A stretch of DNA of 64,000 nucleotides from Paraclostridium ghonii (GTDB taxonomy: Bacteria > Bacillota > Clostridia > Peptostreptococcales > Peptostreptococcaceae). The notes beneath the pieces are model-generated. The model ran no database searches. It was not told the origin of the DNA and was given only the letters and a program-made list of their open reading frames with translations. The stretch lies in assembly GCF_030815085.1 (NCBI RefSeq), contig NZ_JAUSWG010000004.1. One strand, 5' to 3'. Both the position numbers and the translations under genes were made by a program. Each line of letters opens with the position of its first letter. Position 1 is the first letter of the stretch. Positions 26,904 to 35,407 of this stretch are shown here, one piece after another.

Positions 26904-26971
26904 GATAAATACGTAGTTTTTCTCCTAAAGCTATAAAAAACCTTTAAGGTAGCTAAACTTACGTATTTATC
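26904..26971. other. Long imperfect hairpin between pseI and the GNAT gene
   Basis: GATAAATACGTA (26904-26915) pairs perfectly with TACGTATTTATC (26960-26971), and inside it CCTAAAG pairs with CTTTAAGG with one bulge. There is no T-run on either side, so it may be a weak bidirectional terminator between convergent genes or a structured element of its own. Confidence 0.45.
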
Positions 26972-27009
26972 ATTAGCTAATTATATTATCATTAAATTTT
27001 CAATATATA

Positions 27010-27456
27010 TTACTGTTTTTTATATAACATATCAAGATGTGGAATATCGTCTTCTAAATATACATCTGATACTTCTTTAAATCCTAAACTCTTATAAAAC
27101 TCTATTAAATAAGCTTGAGCTGATATTTTAATTTCACTTTCATTTAAATTGTTTTCTATAAACTCAATAGCTTTTAGCATCATATCTCTTGCCAAGCCTT
27201 TACCTCTATATTCTTTAGTTATTAATACTCTTCCTATAGAAGCCTCTTCAAATGATATTCCTTTTTCTAAAATTCTTAAATAAGCTACAATTTTACCATT
27301 TTCTTGTGCAAATAGATGATATGAACTTTTATCTTTAAAATCTAAATCTTGGTATGGACACTTTTGTTCTACTACAAATACTTCTACTCTAGCACTTAAT
27401 ATTTCATATAATTCACCTATATTTAGTTCTTCATATTTTTTTAATTTCCATTCCAT
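27010..27456 (-). CDS. ElaA-like GNAT acetyltransferase
   Basis: 148 residues. The GNAT core is clear: ASIGRVLITKEYRGKGLARDMM for acetyl-CoA binding and AQAYLIEFYKSLGF near the C-terminus; the N-terminus (EVFVVEQKCPYQDLDFKD) is typical of ElaA. ATG at 27456 follows AGGAGG. It lies 14 bases behind the MarR gene and is probably co-transcribed, so the regulator likely controls it. Substrate unknown. Confidence 0.83.
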   Translation of the reverse strand: MEWKLKKYEELNIGELYEILSARVEVFVVEQKCPYQDLDFKDKSSYHLFAQENGKIVAYLRILEKGISFEEASIGRVLITKEYRGKGLARDMMLKAIEFIENNLNESEIKISAQAYLIEFYKSLGFKEVSDVYLEDDIPHLDMLYKKQ

Positions 27457-27470
27457 TATTTTTTCCTCCT

Positions 27471-27935
27471 CTATTTGTTTATATAGTCTCTTTTGTTGCC
27501 TTTTTTTACATACTCCCAATCTTTTTCTATATTGTTTCTCATTCTTTCCAATAAACTTAAAAGTAACTCTATTTCTTCTTCATTAAATCCTTTTAGTGAA
27601 TTTTCTGTGGATAGTTGCTCTTCACTTTTTAAGACTGAGTGTATTTGCCTAGCTTTTTCTGATGGATATAATTCAAAAGCTCTTTTATCATTTTCATTAT
27701 GCTTTTTTATAACATAATCTTTTTCTACTAACTTTTTAACAGCTTTTGCAGTTGTAGTTCTATCCACGTTTAATAAATTAGATAAAGTTTCTTGATTTAT
27801 ACCTGGATTTTCACATATTCTTACTAGAAATAGATATTGCCCTTTTTCTAATCCTATTTCTCTAAACTCTACATCACTTATTGTCTGTAGACATCTTGCA
27901 ATTTTGCCTATCTCTCTAAGAATTAAATAACTCAT
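27471..27935 (-). CDS. MarR-family transcriptional regulator
   Basis: 154 residues, with the MarR winged helix: NQETLSNLLNVDRTTTAKAVKKLVEKDYV followed by the wing NENDKRAFELYPSEKA. The N- and C-terminal helices form the expected dimer interface. A perfect inverted repeat overlaps its own -35 region and a second, weaker copy lies just before its ribosome site, so autorepression is likely. First gene of a two-gene operon with the GNAT protein. Confidence 0.87.
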   Translation of the reverse strand: MSYLILREIGKIARCLQTISDVEFREIGLEKGQYLFLVRICENPGINQETLSNLLNVDRTTTAKAVKKLVEKDYVIKKHNENDKRAFELYPSEKARQIHSVLKSEEQLSTENSLKGFNEEEIELLLSLLERMRNNIEKDWEYVKKGNKRDYINK

Positions 27936-27955
27936 GTAATCTCTCCTTTAAAAAT

Positions 27956-28009
27956 GCTTGAACTTTCATCTATATTTAATTTATCATAATTTACTTGAAC
28001 TTTCAAGTA
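27956..28009 (-). promoter_or_regulatory. MarR operator pair and promoter
   Basis: TACTTGAA-CT-TTCAAGTA (27992-28009) is a perfect inverted repeat. Its half GCTTGAACTTTCA recurs degenerately at 27956-27968. On the minus strand TTGAAA within the perfect site, 17 bases and TAAATT form a plausible promoter, so the operator blocks the -35 box. Confidence 0.55.
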
Positions 28010-28024
28010 TTTTATATAAAAGAA

Positions 28025-28055
28025 AGGTAGATTCTTAATTCAAAAGAACCTACCT
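28025..28055 (-). terminator. Intrinsic terminator of cstA
   Basis: AGGTAG-A-TTCTT pairs with AAGAA-C-CTACCT (one internal mismatch), followed on the minus strand by TTCTTTTAT, 13 bases past the stop codon. Confidence 0.7.
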
Positions 28056-28067
28056 CTGTTTTAGTGA

Positions 28068-29474
28068 TTATTTTACTTCACTTCTTAGCTTTTTAGCTTT
28101 TATTGAAAATAATATAGTAAATACTATAGCAATTGTAATACCTATTGTATTAGATATTCCTGCATGTAATCTAAATCCTTCTGGTGCTTGAAGTATATAT
28201 GCAAATGTTACAGCTGTCATGAATATAGCAGGTATAGTACTTATAAAATGATTCTTATTATGTTTTGCTAAATATGCTGACCCTGTCCATAACATTATCA
28301 TAGCTAATGTTTGGTTAGCCCAAGAGAAATATCTCCATATTATATTGAAATCTATGAAAGTTAAAGCTATCCCTACTATAAATAATGGTATAGATATCAT
28401 AAATCTATTTTTTATACTACCTTGATCTAGTCTCATAGCATCTGCTATTGTAAGTCTTGCACTTCTAAATGCTGTATCTCCACTAGTTATAGGGCAAACT
28501 ACAACACCTAATATTGCAAGTGCTCCACCTATTGGTCCCATTAAAGTTCTTGATATAACATTTACAACTACAGATGGTCCACCTTGTGATAATATAGCAT
28601 CAAGTTGAGGAACTCCTCCAAAGAATGTCATAGCTGCTGCTGCCCATACTAAAGCTATTATACCTTCTGCAACCATTGACCCGTAGAATATTCTTCTAGC
28701 TTCGCTTTCTTTTTCAACACATCTTGCCATCATAGGAGATTGCGTTGCATGGAATCCAGATATTGCTCCACATGCTATTGTTATAAATAAGAATGGGAAT
28801 ATTGGTTGTCCTTTTGGATGTAGATTTTCAAATGCTATATTAGGTATATCATAGCCTTGGAATAGTAAACCTCCTGCAACTCCTATAGCCATTATTAAAA
28901 GTGCTGCTCCAAATAGCGGATATATCTTTCCTATAACTGCATCTACTGGTAAAACAGTAGCTAATATATAATATAGTACTATTATAACAACCCATATCTG
29001 AGTATCTATAGATGTTAAAGTTGTAAGTAATGCTGCTGGTCCTGTCATAAATACAGTACCAACTAAAATTAAAAGTATAACTGTAAACACTCTCATTAAA
29101 TTTTTAGTTGAGTTTCCTAAATATTTTCCAACTAACTCAGAAGCTGAATCTCCTTTGTTTTTCATTGATAAGTATCCGGATAAGAAGTCATGAACTCCTC
29201 CTGCAAATATTGTTCCAAATACTATCCATAAAAATGCTGCTGGTCCAAATAAAGCTCCTTGTATAGCTCCAAATATAGGTCCAAGTCCTGCTATATTTAA
29301 AAATTGTATAAGGAATATCTTTCTCCATTTCATTGGAACATAGTCTACACCATCTTCAAGTGTAGTAGCTGGTGTTTTAATACTATCATCAATTCCAAAA
29401 GTCTTTTCTACAAATTTACCATAAATATAATACCCAATTATAAGTAACGCTATTGATCCTAAAAAACTTATCAC
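28068..29474 (-). CDS. cstA: CstA-family carbon-starvation/peptide or pyruvate transporter
   Basis: 468 residues, polytopic, the short CstA form. Family marks are FLIQFLNIAGLGPIFGAIQG, GVHDFLSGYLS, ISGFHATQSPMMARCVEKE and CPITSGDTAFRSARL. CstA-type carriers import peptides or pyruvate with H+ under carbon limitation. The GTG start at 29474 is used with GGAG 9 bases upstream; the overlapping ATG is out of frame and stops at once. Its promoter region holds two palindromes two helical turns apart, and the leader has a perfect 16-bp stem. Confidence 0.88.
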   Translation of the reverse strand: MISFLGSIALLIIGYYIYGKFVEKTFGIDDSIKTPATTLEDGVDYVPMKWRKIFLIQFLNIAGLGPIFGAIQGALFGPAAFLWIVFGTIFAGGVHDFLSGYLSMKNKGDSASELVGKYLGNSTKNLMRVFTVILLILVGTVFMTGPAALLTTLTSIDTQIWVVIIVLYYILATVLPVDAVIGKIYPLFGAALLIMAIGVAGGLLFQGYDIPNIAFENLHPKGQPIFPFLFITIACGAISGFHATQSPMMARCVEKESEARRIFYGSMVAEGIIALVWAAAAMTFFGGVPQLDAILSQGGPSVVVNVISRTLMGPIGGALAILGVVVCPITSGDTAFRSARLTIADAMRLDQGSIKNRFMISIPLFIVGIALTFIDFNIIWRYFSWANQTLAMIMLWTGSAYLAKHNKNHFISTIPAIFMTAVTFAYILQAPEGFRLHAGISNTIGITIAIVFTILFSIKAKKLRSEVK

Positions 29475-29504
29475 ATCAATCGCTCCTTTACTAGAATTTT
29501 TTTT

Positions 29505-29540
29505 AAATAATGTTAAGAAATTGTTTTCTTAACATTATTT
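29505..29540 (-). other. Perfect 16-bp stem-loop in the cstA leader
   Basis: AAATAATGTTAAGAAA, loop TTGT, TTTCTTAACATTATTT. On the transcribed minus strand it is followed by A-rich, not T-rich, sequence and lies about 30 bases before the start codon, so it is not a terminator; an mRNA-stabilising or translation-control stem is more likely. Confidence 0.55.
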
Positions 29541-29595
29541 TAAACATATTTTGTTTTAATTTGTCGATTTATGCATTAAAAGTTATTTTATGTTC

Positions 29596-29637
29596 ATGAA
29601 ATGCATTTTTTATGTAATGAAATGCATTTCATTGCAA
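29596..29637 (-). promoter_or_regulatory. cstA promoter with paired palindromic operators
   Basis: AATGAAATGCATTTCATT (29616-29633) is a perfect 18-bp palindrome; ATGAAATGCATTT recurs at 29596-29608, centres 21 bases apart. On the minus strand TTGCAA (29637-29632), 17 bases, CATAAA (29614-29609) gives a promoter whose spacer is the palindrome, a repressor-like layout. The cognate regulator is unknown. Confidence 0.5.
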
Positions 29638-29645
29638 AAATCTGT

Positions 29646-31568
29646 CTATATCTCACTTGAAATTTTCTTATATAATCTTTTAGAATTTATTATATTTTCT
29701 TTTAATTCTAGTATATTTACTAAAACTAATTTACTAAACTTATCTTTTCTTTTATTGAAACATTTTATTACATCTTCTTTAGAATTATCTCTATAAATTA
29801 ATTTATTTATATCATAAATTAACTCAATTTTATTTGAATTACCTTTTCTATATCTTCTAAAGTTATTAACTAAAAATCTAATATCATTCATAAACATACG
29901 TTGACTGTATAAAAAATCATCTATATTATCTGATAAAAATGTTAAATTATTTGTATCTATTTTTTTATTTATCAAAGTATTTACAAATAACATTTCCTTA
30001 ACTTCATCATCTATCTTTAAACCTAATCTACCTAGTTCATATAATTTATAAAGTACTTTTTCATTTAAAATTATAGATTTTTCAATATCTTTTTTAGTTA
30101 CATCACTCATTTTATAAGGTAATATAACTTTATTTGAATATAATGCAATTATAGTACCTAAAATAACAAATACTAGTCTATTTATAGATGCAATCTCTAC
30201 GCTACCTGTTATAGCTGCTACCCCTAATGCAGATATTGTTGTACATATCATTTGCTTTTTGTATGTAGTTTGGAAGTTACTTATATATCCAACAATAAGT
30301 ATAATTAACATTCTTGATGAACTAGCTCTTACTATATAAAATATTGCTTCAAAAAATAATATCCCTATTATAGTTCCTATAAGTCTATCCTTACTTTTAA
30401 CTTGGCTAGTTTCAAGATATGGCTGAACTATAGAAGATAAACTAAATACTAACCACTTTCCATATTCGAAGTTAAAAATACTAACTATAAAAACACCAAT
30501 ACTAGTAACAATTGCTCCTCTAAGTGCAAATGTGAACTTAAGAGAATCTTTGCTAATATTATTTTTTAAATCATCCAATCTATCTATTAAATCTGTTACA
30601 AAATAATTTTCTTTAATTCTATCAATTTTTTCATCTCTTGAATTTTTCAAATCATATCTTAGTAATCCTGCTGCATCTTTAAGTTCATATATTAAATAAT
30701 AATTTGGTTTTATTTTATCTATATTTTCAGCATAAACATTTAATTTTTTTATCAATTCATCTATACTTATATTGTCATTTATGAACTTATCAATTTCTAT
30801 CAGTAATGTCTTTATTTGTTCTAAACTTTCAAAATAACCATCATTATCATTTTTATCGTCTTTAATTTTTACTATTGTTAAATTAATACTTTCTAAAAAT
30901 ATACTTATAAATAAACTTTGCATATATTTAATAGGCAACTTAACATCTTTATCTATTATTTTATAAATATCAGATACTAAATCTCTTATCCCTATATATA
31001 CTTTATTGTTTAACTCATTTATAGAATATAAATTTTTATTTTCTAATATAAAATCAATTTCATCATTTATATAATATATAGAGTTTTCAATTATTTTTTT
31101 AGATTTTCTTTTAAGCTTATTTTTATTAACTATCATTTGTATTGCCATTATTCCTAAGCCACAAAATGCAAGGGCCGCTAATCTAGTTGGTAATTGTTTT
31201 ATACCTACAGGAGTATATAACATAAATAAATATCCTAATGTAAAAGCTACATATGTGGGCTTTTTAGTATTATATGTAAAGTTGTACAATACTATAAATA
31301 TTACCATAAAAGTTATAATTAATGCTAAGAGTGCATCGCTTGCAGCTAAAAATGCTCCTATTCCTAATCCAACTTCTAAACAGACAAAGTATATAGTATT
31401 TTTTACTGGATTTATTGTATAGTCTGTTCCTAATAAAGATAATGCTGCTATAATACCTGCAACTCCAACTAATGTATTTACATCTCCAAATACACTTTTA
31501 AATCCTACAATACCTGCTGCTATAATGAAAAGCATCATGGTAGTAGACAAGACTTTTTTATTCTCCAT
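29646..31568 (-). CDS. FUSC-family membrane protein (YccS/ArAE-like efflux)
   Basis: 640 residues in the family layout: about six N-terminal TM segments (10-150), a long soluble helical middle (150-350), a second TM block (about 355-475, GAIVTSIGVFIVSIFNF, WLVFSLSSIVQPYLETSQVKSKDRLIGTIIG) and a soluble C-terminus. Members export aromatic acids or similar small compounds, or are of unknown use. Substrate not predictable here. The stop codon lies next to the cstA operator region. Confidence 0.82.
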   Translation of the reverse strand: MENKKVLSTTMMLFIIAAGIVGFKSVFGDVNTLVGVAGIIAALSLLGTDYTINPVKNTIYFVCLEVGLGIGAFLAASDALLALIITFMVIFIVLYNFTYNTKKPTYVAFTLGYLFMLYTPVGIKQLPTRLAALAFCGLGIMAIQMIVNKNKLKRKSKKIIENSIYYINDEIDFILENKNLYSINELNNKVYIGIRDLVSDIYKIIDKDVKLPIKYMQSLFISIFLESINLTIVKIKDDKNDNDGYFESLEQIKTLLIEIDKFINDNISIDELIKKLNVYAENIDKIKPNYYLIYELKDAAGLLRYDLKNSRDEKIDRIKENYFVTDLIDRLDDLKNNISKDSLKFTFALRGAIVTSIGVFIVSIFNFEYGKWLVFSLSSIVQPYLETSQVKSKDRLIGTIIGILFFEAIFYIVRASSSRMLIILIVGYISNFQTTYKKQMICTTISALGVAAITGSVEIASINRLVFVILGTIIALYSNKVILPYKMSDVTKKDIEKSIILNEKVLYKLYELGRLGLKIDDEVKEMLFVNTLINKKIDTNNLTFLSDNIDDFLYSQRMFMNDIRFLVNNFRRYRKGNSNKIELIYDINKLIYRDNSKEDVIKCFNKRKDKFSKLVLVNILELKENIINSKRLYKKISSEI

Positions 31569-31643
31569 ATAAAAACTCCTTTAGTGATTTCTAAAAACAT
31601 TTTCATAACATTATAATATCGTTACATATAATTTCCAAACAAA

Positions 31644-31671
31644 AAAGGAGTAATTCAAAACTACTCCCTTT
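31644..31671 (-). terminator. Intrinsic terminator of the carbonic anhydrase gene
   Basis: AAAGGAGTA and TACTCCCTTT arms (one bulge) with a T-run on the minus strand, about 27 bases past the stop codon. Confidence 0.7.
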
Positions 31672-31697
31672 GTATTTTAAGTTTATAAATTATATAA

Positions 31698-32411
31698 CTA
31701 ATCTAACCATTTAACTATACCACTTTTCATATCATAGTTAGCCCCTATAACCTTTACTTTATTTTCATCCATATATTTTTTTACTATATCATTATTTTTA
31801 ATTGTATTAACTGAGTTTTCAACGTTAAATTTAACTGCATTATTGTAAATTTCTTCTTGTGATCCACCCTGTAGCTTAGCTTTTTCATAACTTGGTCTAA
31901 TTTTTTTTATTATAGTTTCTAGCTTACCACTTATATTTTCTTCAGATGCTCCTTTTACCGCTCCACAATCGTCATGCCCCATAACTACAACTAATGGAAC
32001 ATCTAGTTTACTTATAGCATATTCTATACTTCCTAATTCAGTATCATCAACTACGTTTCCAGCTACTCTAACAATAAATAAATCCCCTAACCCTGTGTAA
32101 AATACATTTTCAGGTACAACCCTTGAATCAGAACACGTTAAAATAACTGCATAAGGTTTTTGACCTTTCTCAAGTAGTTTCTGTCTTATCTCCTTGTCAA
32201 TTTTATTTTTATTATAAGTTGCATCTATATATATTTCATTTCCTTTTTTTAATCTACTTAAAGAATCTTTTTCTATATCACTATAAGTTTGAATAGTATT
32301 GTGATTATCATTACTTATACTTTTGCTTTCTAATCCTTCAACAAATGTCTTTAAGCAAAATAAACATACAAGTATAAAAACCGCTAACAATAATTCTCTT
32401 TTTTCTCTCAT
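31698..32411 (-). CDS. Exported or membrane-anchored beta-carbonic anhydrase
   Basis: 237 residues. The zinc site of beta-class enzymes is complete: CSDSRVVPE, then GHDDCGAVKG, giving Cys-Asp-...-His-Cys ligands, with RVAGN between. An N-terminal hydrophobic segment after basic residues (REKRELLLAVFILVCLFCLK) marks it as secreted or anchored outside the membrane, unlike most beta-type enzymes. ATG at 32411 was chosen over GTG at 32420 because AGGTGAT is then correctly spaced. It would interconvert CO2 and bicarbonate at the cell surface. Single-gene unit. Confidence 0.87.
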   Translation of the reverse strand: MREKRELLLAVFILVCLFCLKTFVEGLESKSISNDNHNTIQTYSDIEKDSLSRLKKGNEIYIDATYNKNKIDKEIRQKLLEKGQKPYAVILTCSDSRVVPENVFYTGLGDLFIVRVAGNVVDDTELGSIEYAISKLDVPLVVVMGHDDCGAVKGASEENISGKLETIIKKIRPSYEKAKLQGGSQEEIYNNAVKFNVENSVNTIKNNDIVKKYMDENKVKVIGANYDMKSGIVKWLD

Positions 32412-32512
32412 ACCTATCACCTATCTAATATAAATATTATTTTTTCAAACTTATTGTTTCCTAAAAATATATATTGATACTAAAAAACCTTCAATTAAAA
32501 CTACTCTTAATA

Positions 32513-32989
32513 TTACTTATTTATCTGTTTATCTATTATATCGTCAACTATAACAGCTAAAGTTAAAACGAATGCCTCATCCTCAAAATCAATATCTACA
32601 TTATAGCTATCCGTAAAAGGAAAAACTTCTTTATATATTTTAGCTATTTTTTTATTATCTTTGTATATATCATAGTTATAATCTAATATATCTCCTTTTA
32701 CATATAAATCTCCATATTTGCTTTCTATTTTTACACTTTTCTTCCTAAATGCAGGTTTTTTGTTAACTTCTGCTACAATTTCACTACTTTCTTTTACTTC
32801 ATATTTAGCTAGCAACGATATTACAGTTTCTTTAACAGAATATAATACCTTATCATCTTTAATAAGATCAAATTGAAGACCAAATGTAAATAACTTATTA
32901 TCTATAAAAAAAATTTCTTTATTTTCTTCATTTTGTATCCAGAAGTCTTCTTTAGTTTTAAATAGTTTTGATTTCATGTAATATTTCAT
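32513..32989 (-). CDS. LURP-one-related (DUF567-like) protein
   Basis: 158 residues forming a predicted small beta-barrel of the Tubby/LURP-one type: MKYYMKSKLFKTKEDFWIQNE, then alternating strands, and IDFEDEAFVLTLAVIVDDIID at the end. No catalytic residues, signal peptide or TM segment. Bacterial members are of unknown function; phospholipid or membrane association has been suggested for the fold. No operon partner in tight spacing. Confidence 0.75.
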   Translation of the reverse strand: MKYYMKSKLFKTKEDFWIQNEENKEIFFIDNKLFTFGLQFDLIKDDKVLYSVKETVISLLAKYEVKESSEIVAEVNKKPAFRKKSVKIESKYGDLYVKGDILDYNYDIYKDNKKIAKIYKEVFPFTDSYNVDIDFEDEAFVLTLAVIVDDIIDKQINK

Positions 32990-33073
32990 TTTTATTTCCC
33001 TTCACTTCTAATATTTACATATATTATTTATTATATAGTTTAGTTATATTCATTTTAAAATTATTTAATTATA

Positions 33074-33117
33074 TAAAAAAAGCTATCGTACTATTTTTAG
33101 TTCGACAGCCTTTTTTA
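33074..33117 (-). terminator. Intrinsic terminator of the TauE/SafE gene
   Basis: Arms GCTGTCGAAC and GTACGATAGC (minus strand, one mismatch and one G-U) are followed by a run of seven T, 27 bases beyond the stop codon. Confidence 0.7.
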
Positions 33118-33143
33118 GTATCTCAATTATATAATTAAATTCA

Positions 33144-34016
33144 CTATGCTTTTTTAGGCTTAAATGCCTTTCTTAGCATTGTTATAGAAGTGTAAGCTAT
33201 AACTACTATAACTACCCACTTTAACATATCAATAGGCATACTCTTAACTATAAATGCAGCTATGAATACTCCTACAACTCCTCCCACTGTTATAAAGAAA
33301 GAAGTTTTCTTTGCATACGCATCTTCTTTTATAAACTTAGTACTTGCAATTGGCATTAACATTGCACAAGATCCCATCATTATAGGGAATGCAACATCTG
33401 GAGACATTCCTAAAAAATAAACCATAGCCATACATGGAGAATATAACCCTACGCCAGCAGTCATTAATGCACCTAATATAAAATTACCTATTATTCCTAT
33501 AACTAATTTTGTTCCACTTAATCCTGTAGCAGTTCCTCCTCCAGGCATTAACTGTAATTGAGATAATAACATTAAAATTGCAGTTATTGCTAACGCTATC
33601 CCCATTATAATTTGTATTTTACGTTCATCCATTTTAGATATAACTCCAGCCCCAAGATACGATCCTATTACAGCTGCTGCTATTAAAGATACTAGCGTAA
33701 TAGGGTCTACCTTTATAACCGTAGTGAATATAAAAGCTTCTAAAACAACTGGTATAGTGTGACTTGCGTTTAATGTACCAGGTATTAATCTATCTGATAT
33801 ATTCATCTTTAAAGCATTAAACATTGCAACTGTAGGTGCAAAAGACCCTATCCCAAGAGTATCAAAAAAATCGGTTACAAAACCTGTTGCTAATGCTTTA
33901 CTTGTAGATACATCTTCAAAATTATTTTCTGACTTTGCTTTTGCTATGTCTTTAAAATAGAAAAAACTAAAGAAAGCTGTAAATGCACCTAGTAAAACCC
34001 TTATTAAATTAATCAT
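33144..34016 (-). CDS. TauE/SafE-family sulfite/organosulfonate-type exporter
   Basis: 290 residues with eight to nine TM segments, the TauE/SafE size. Two internally similar halves are visible, with GFVTDFFDTLGIGSFAPT and GALMTAGVGLYSPCMAMVYFLGM as the conserved half-turn motifs. Family members export sulfite, sulfoacetate or related anions. It is the only gene in the window with a consensus sigma-54 promoter, suggesting induction by a specific enhancer-binding protein, and this makes a link to amino-acid or sulfonate breakdown plausible. Confidence 0.85.
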   Translation of the reverse strand: MINLIRVLLGAFTAFFSFFYFKDIAKAKSENNFEDVSTSKALATGFVTDFFDTLGIGSFAPTVAMFNALKMNISDRLIPGTLNASHTIPVVLEAFIFTTVIKVDPITLVSLIAAAVIGSYLGAGVISKMDERKIQIIMGIALAITAILMLLSQLQLMPGGGTATGLSGTKLVIGIIGNFILGALMTAGVGLYSPCMAMVYFLGMSPDVAFPIMMGSCAMLMPIASTKFIKEDAYAKKTSFFITVGGVVGVFIAAFIVKSMPIDMLKWVVIVVIAYTSITMLRKAFKPKKA

Positions 34017-34120
34017 AGTTAATCCTCCTAATGTCTGCTTGTTTTTCTCCTAAGTAATAATATTTATCAATCGGCTAATTAAAACTTCACCCCCTGTAAA
34101 AGCCTTATACCTTTTAAAAA

Positions 34121-34135
34121 GCAATTTCCATGCCA
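34121..34135 (-). promoter_or_regulatory. Sigma-54 (-24/-12) promoter
   Basis: Minus strand TGGCATGGAAATTGC matches TGGCAy-r-N4-TTGC: GG and GC are 12 bases apart as required. The start would be about 34110, giving a leader of about 95 bases to the TauE/SafE ATG. Confidence 0.75.
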
Positions 34136-34355
34136 TTTGTTCATTTATTAACAATAATTTCTTAATCATTTAAATTTTTCAAATATTTAGGATATTTAAA
34201 TATATTTATATTTTGTACTTATTATTCCTAAAATATTGTATAAATTATTCTAAGTAAATTATAAAGTCAATAAATAGACGCTTTTTATATAATTTTTTTT
34301 AAAAATATCCTTATCAATAGCTATTTTACTTGTTTTTTTGATTAATTTTTTACAG

Positions 34356-34388
34356 TGTCAATTTTCAGACTATTGTCAATTTTAAGAC
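34356..34388 (-). promoter_or_regulatory. Candidate upstream activating sites for the sigma-54 promoter
   Basis: TGTCAATTTTCAGAC (34356-34370) and TGTCAATTTTAAGAC (34374-34388) are 14/15 identical, 18 bases apart, each with a TGTC...GAC(A) inverted core. They lie about 245-280 bases upstream of the predicted start, the usual enhancer distance. Confidence 0.6.
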
Positions 34389-34436
34389 ACCATTTCAACT
34401 CAAATAAATAGCTCCTTTAATAGCTTTAATGTTGCA

Positions 34437-35399
34437 TTAATATAAGTGACATGCAACAAAATGATTTGGTGATATTTCCTTAAGAGCTGGAGATATTTCT
34501 CCACAAATTGCTTTTGCATAACTACATCTTGATTTAAAGCAACATCCACTTAGCGTTTTTATCTGACTAGATGGTTCTCCTTCTAATATTATTCTTTTTC
34601 TATTTTTTTCAATATATGGATCTGGAATAGGTATTGATGAAATTAATACATTTGTATAAGGGTGTACAGGATTATTGTATAATTCTTCTGAAGTTGTAAT
34701 TTCAACTAGATTGCCTAAATACATTACAGCTACTCTATCTGATATATATTTTACAATAGACAGATCATGTGCTATGAATAAATAAGTTAACTTTTTATCT
34801 TTTTGCAAATCCGTAAGAAGATTTACTATTTGTGCTTGTATCGAAACATCTAATGCTGAAATAGGCTCATCACAAACTAAAAATTCAGGGTTTACTGCTA
34901 ATGCTCTAGCAATTACAATTCTTTGTCTCTCCCCCCCTGAAAATTCATGTGCATATCTATTTAAATACGACTTATTTAACCCTACCATTTGTAACAATTC
35001 CTCTACTATTTCTTTTTCCTCAAACTTGTTAGTAGCTAGTTTATGTATTCGTATCCCTTCTGAAACAATATCTATTACTTTTAGTTTAGGATTTAAAGAA
35101 GTATATGGATTTTGAAAAATCATTTGAACATCTTTTGTAAACTGTTTTTTATCTCTTCCTTTTAGCTTATGTACATCTTTTCCTTTGTATAAAACTTGCC
35201 CTTGTGTTTTATCATATAAAGATATACATGTTCTTCCACAAGTAGTTTTTCCACACCCAGATTCTCCTACTAGTCCTAATGTCTCCCCTCTTTTTATATT
35301 AAAAGAAACATCATCTACAGCCTTTAAAATTCTTCCATTTCCTATATCAAAATACTTTTTCAAATTCTTTACTTCAATTATGCTATTTTGATTATTCAT
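34437..35399 (-). CDS. oppF: Oligopeptide ABC transporter ATP-binding protein OppF
   Basis: 320 residues. Walker A is GESGCGKTTCG, the signature FSGGERQRI, and Walker B FLVCDEPISALD; the C-terminal oligo_HPY extension has the Cys cluster typical of OppD/F (SGCCFKSRCSYAKAICGE). Last gene of the leftward oppBCDF operon. Paired with OppD it powers import of peptides captured by the divergently encoded OppA. Confidence 0.92.
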   Translation of the reverse strand: MNNQNSIIEVKNLKKYFDIGNGRILKAVDDVSFNIKRGETLGLVGESGCGKTTCGRTCISLYDKTQGQVLYKGKDVHKLKGRDKKQFTKDVQMIFQNPYTSLNPKLKVIDIVSEGIRIHKLATNKFEEKEIVEELLQMVGLNKSYLNRYAHEFSGGERQRIVIARALAVNPEFLVCDEPISALDVSIQAQIVNLLTDLQKDKKLTYLFIAHDLSIVKYISDRVAVMYLGNLVEITTSEELYNNPVHPYTNVLISSIPIPDPYIEKNRKRIILEGEPSSQIKTLSGCCFKSRCSYAKAICGEISPALKEISPNHFVACHLY

Positions 35400-35407
35400 A
35401 TGTTTAA

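Larger units (their letters stand above)
34017..34436. other. 420-base regulatory gap upstream of the TauE/SafE gene
   Basis: No gene found. It contains a sigma-54 promoter near its left end and a pair of direct repeats near its right end (both listed separately), joined by about 220 bases of very AT-rich sequence, the usual geometry of a DNA-looping enhancer. Confidence 0.6.
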
